From NCBI GenBank assembly GCA_035252155.1, contig DATFDL010000487.1, positions 1 through 24,716 of the forward strand: DNA of 24,716 nucleotides. The letters are read 5' to 3'. The notes beneath the pieces were generated by a model that had not been told where the DNA came from, did not search any database, and saw only the letters and a list, made by a program, of their open reading frames with translations. This DNA comes from JAICLL01 sp035252155. Its GTDB lineage: Bacteria; Planctomycetota; Planctomycetia; Pirellulales; JAICIG01. How positions within the stretch are numbered: position 1 is the stretch's first letter; the number at the start of each line of letters is the position of its first letter. Shown one piece after another: positions 23,413 to 24,716 of the stretch. Both the position numbers and the translations under genes were made by a program.

Positions 23413-24486
23413 GTGCGTGATCTTCTCGACCAAAAACTTGCCCGCTTCGAGCTGCTGGAACGGCAGATGCTCGATCCCGCGGTCCTGACCAACTCGGCTC
23501 AGGTGGCGGCGGTGGCGCGCGAGCGCGGCTCGCTGGCCCGCTTGGCGACCAAGTATCGCCGCTTCAAAAACCTGAACCAGCAGATCGCCGACGCGCTGGC
23601 CTTGCAGTCTGGCGACGACGCCGATCTGCGCGAGCTGGCCGAAGCCGAACTGCCGGGGCTGCGCACCGAGCGCGAAAGCCTGTGGGACGAGCTGCTCGAC
23701 ATGACCATCGGGGGCGAGGACGCCAACCGCGCTCGCTGCATGATGGAAATCCGCGCCGGCACCGGCGGCGATGAGGCGGCGCTCTTTGCCCGCGACCTCT
23801 ATGAAATGTACAAGAAGTTCGCCGAGCAAAAAGGCTGGAACGTCGAGGTGATGGAGCTGCATCCCACCGAGCTCGGCGGCTTCAAAGAGATCATTCTGGG
23901 CGTCGAGGGCGAAGACGTTTTCCGCCAGTTGCAGTATGAGAGCGGCGGCCATCGCGTGCAGCGCGTGCCCGAAACCGAGGCCAAGGGACGCATTCATACC
24001 TCGGCGGCCACCGTGGCCGTCATGCCGGAGCCCGAAGACGTCGAGATCGACATCAAGCCCGACGACTATCGGCTCGATCTTTTCTCGGCCAGCGGGCCGG
24101 GCGGCCAACATGTGAACAAGACGCAATCGGCCGTGCGGTTGACGCATTATGAAAGCGGCATCGTCGTGCAGTGCCAAGACGAAAAAAGCCAGCACAAGAA
24201 CAAAGCCAAGGCCTTGCGCGTACTGAAGACGCGCCTTTACGAGCACCGCCGCGCCCAGGAACACGCCAAGCGGGCCCAAGAACGCAAGACGCTGGTCGGT
24301 TCGGGCGATCGCAGCGAGCGGATTCGCACCTACAACTTTCCTGACAACCGCGTGACCGATCATCGCATCAATCTGACGCTGTACAAGCTCGACAGTATCC
24401 TGGCGGGCAATCTGGCGCCGGTGCTCGACGCGCTGATCGAATACGACCGCCAACAGCAGCGCTCGCAGATGGGGACGGTGGAGTAA
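23413..24486 (+). CDS. prfA: peptide chain release factor 1 (RF1)
   Basis: 357 residues, normal for RF1, which releases the peptide at UAA and UAG codons. The GGQ hydrolysis motif is at 230-232 in SGPGGQHVNK. The codon-recognition tripeptide is P-E-T at 186-188 (RVPETEAKGRIHTS), where E. coli has P-A-T. It therefore belongs to RF1 rather than RF2, whose motif is SPF. Further family blocks are RAGTGGDEAALFA (114-126), QDEKSQHKNKAKAL and TYNFPDNRVTDHRINLT. The GTG start has no usual Shine-Dalgarno, because a 25-bp dispersed repeat ends right at it. GGA about 22 nt upstream is too far away to help. Translation may be weak or leaderless, or the true start may be slightly further in. Confidence 0.96.
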   Translation: MRDLLDQKLARFELLERQMLDPAVLTNSAQVAAVARERGSLARLATKYRRFKNLNQQIADALALQSGDDADLRELAEAELPGLRTERESLWDELLDMTIGGEDANRARCMMEIRAGTGGDEAALFARDLYEMYKKFAEQKGWNVEVMELHPTELGGFKEIILGVEGEDVFRQLQYESGGHRVQRVPETEAKGRIHTSAATVAVMPEPEDVEIDIKPDDYRLDLFSASGPGGQHVNKTQSAVRLTHYESGIVVQCQDEKSQHKNKAKALRVLKTRLYEHRRAQEHAKRAQERKTLVGSGDRSERIRTYNFPDNRVTDHRINLTLYKLDSILAGNLAPVLDALIEYDRQQQRSQMGTVE

Positions 24487-24503
24487 AGGTGGACGGGCGA
24501 GAT

Positions 24504-24706
24504 GGCGACGGGGCGACAAGGCGACGGGGCGACAAAGCGACGGGGCGACAAGGCGACGGGGCGACAAGGCGACGGGGCGACAAGGCGAGGGGGCGACAAG
24601 GCGAGGGGGCGACAAGGCGAGGGGGCGAGGGGGAGACAAGGCGACCAGTCGACCGCATTTTCGCCCCTCACCCTCTCGCCCCCTCGCCCCCTCGCCCTCT
24701 CGCCGT
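24504..24706. repeat. 16-bp GC-rich tandem repeat with inverted counterpart
   Basis: A partial unit followed by seven units of about GGCGACAAGGCGACGG runs over 24512-24623, the last three with GAGGG for GACGG, and then decays to about 24643. After a short spacer, 24661-24706 carries the complementary CCCCCTCGCC-type sequence. The G-rich half and the C-rich half could fold into a long imperfect hairpin. It lies directly after the prfA stop. Confidence 0.8.
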
Positions 24707-24716
24707 CATTCCGGCA

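Noticed and set aside
23263..24639. Minus-strand frame of 458 codons over prfA.
   Set aside because: It is antisense to RF1, and its start is the translated 16-bp tandem repeat (LSPRRLVA-like units).
24504..24643. CRISPR-like array after prfA.
   Set aside because: Units are 16 bp and directly contiguous, with no unique spacers and no cas genes.
1..24716. tRNA, rRNA, riboswitch and insertion sequences.
   Set aside because: Gaps were read for cloverleaf-like arms with a GTTCRANTC-type loop, for long structured leaders and for transposase motifs. None was convincing; a covariance-model scan would be the decisive test.

Overview
The window looks like a chromosomal segment of a planctomycete, most likely a Pirellulales relative. 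This is inferred from the high GC content and the mix of families: a soluble Ser/Thr kinase, a plant-like leucine-rich repeat protein, small 'FSLRELLALTTFAA'-type membrane proteins, and W/Y/G-rich secreted proteins. Many short, text-like palindromes in the gaps between genes also fit. No rRNA, tRNA, CRISPR array, transposase or integrase is visible.

Layout. 1-1280 (+): a small PilZ protein and a glycine/AIGQ-repeat protein. 1349-8836 (-): a six-gene run with 4-bp ATGA overlaps, one 29-bp overlap or gaps of 12-25 bp. In transcription order it encodes a geranylgeranyl-reductase-family flavoprotein, a fusion of a degenerate DXS-like domain to a class I terpene-synthase-like domain, a membrane histidine kinase, a receiver-histidine kinase, IspH, and a mini leucine-rich repeat protein. 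9370-10911 (+): a membrane GGDEF-PilZ protein, divergent from that operon. 11061-13827 (-): a small Cys protein, a DUF5655 fragment that looks 5'-truncated, a secreted Gly/Tyr-rich protein and a BamE-like lipoprotein. 14084-15034 (-): a soluble Ser/Thr kinase. 15209-19095 (+): a complete RbsBCA-type sugar ABC transporter. 19265-20307 (+): a membrane protein coupled to a DUF983 protein. 20408-22342 (-): a large exported DUF3352-like protein. 22546-24486 (+): a small hypothetical ORF, then rpmE (L31) and prfA (RF1). The window ends in a GC-rich 16-bp tandem repeat.

The most interesting part is 1349-8836. Its packing suggests co-expression of isoprenoid chemistry (IspH for IPP/DMAPP, a terpene-synthase-like fusion, a prenyl-reductase-like flavoprotein) with two sensor/kinase proteins. 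The DXS-like half keeps the fold landmarks but seems to have lost cofactor and catalytic residues, which suggests a pseudoenzyme tethered to a cyclase. The domain calls rest on motifs read by eye. The functional link is inference.

A second theme is the density of short imperfect inverted repeats between genes. One set lies inside the 3' end of the receiver-kinase gene and is translated into an odd C-terminal tail. One copy of a shared 25-bp repeat ends exactly at the prfA start codon.
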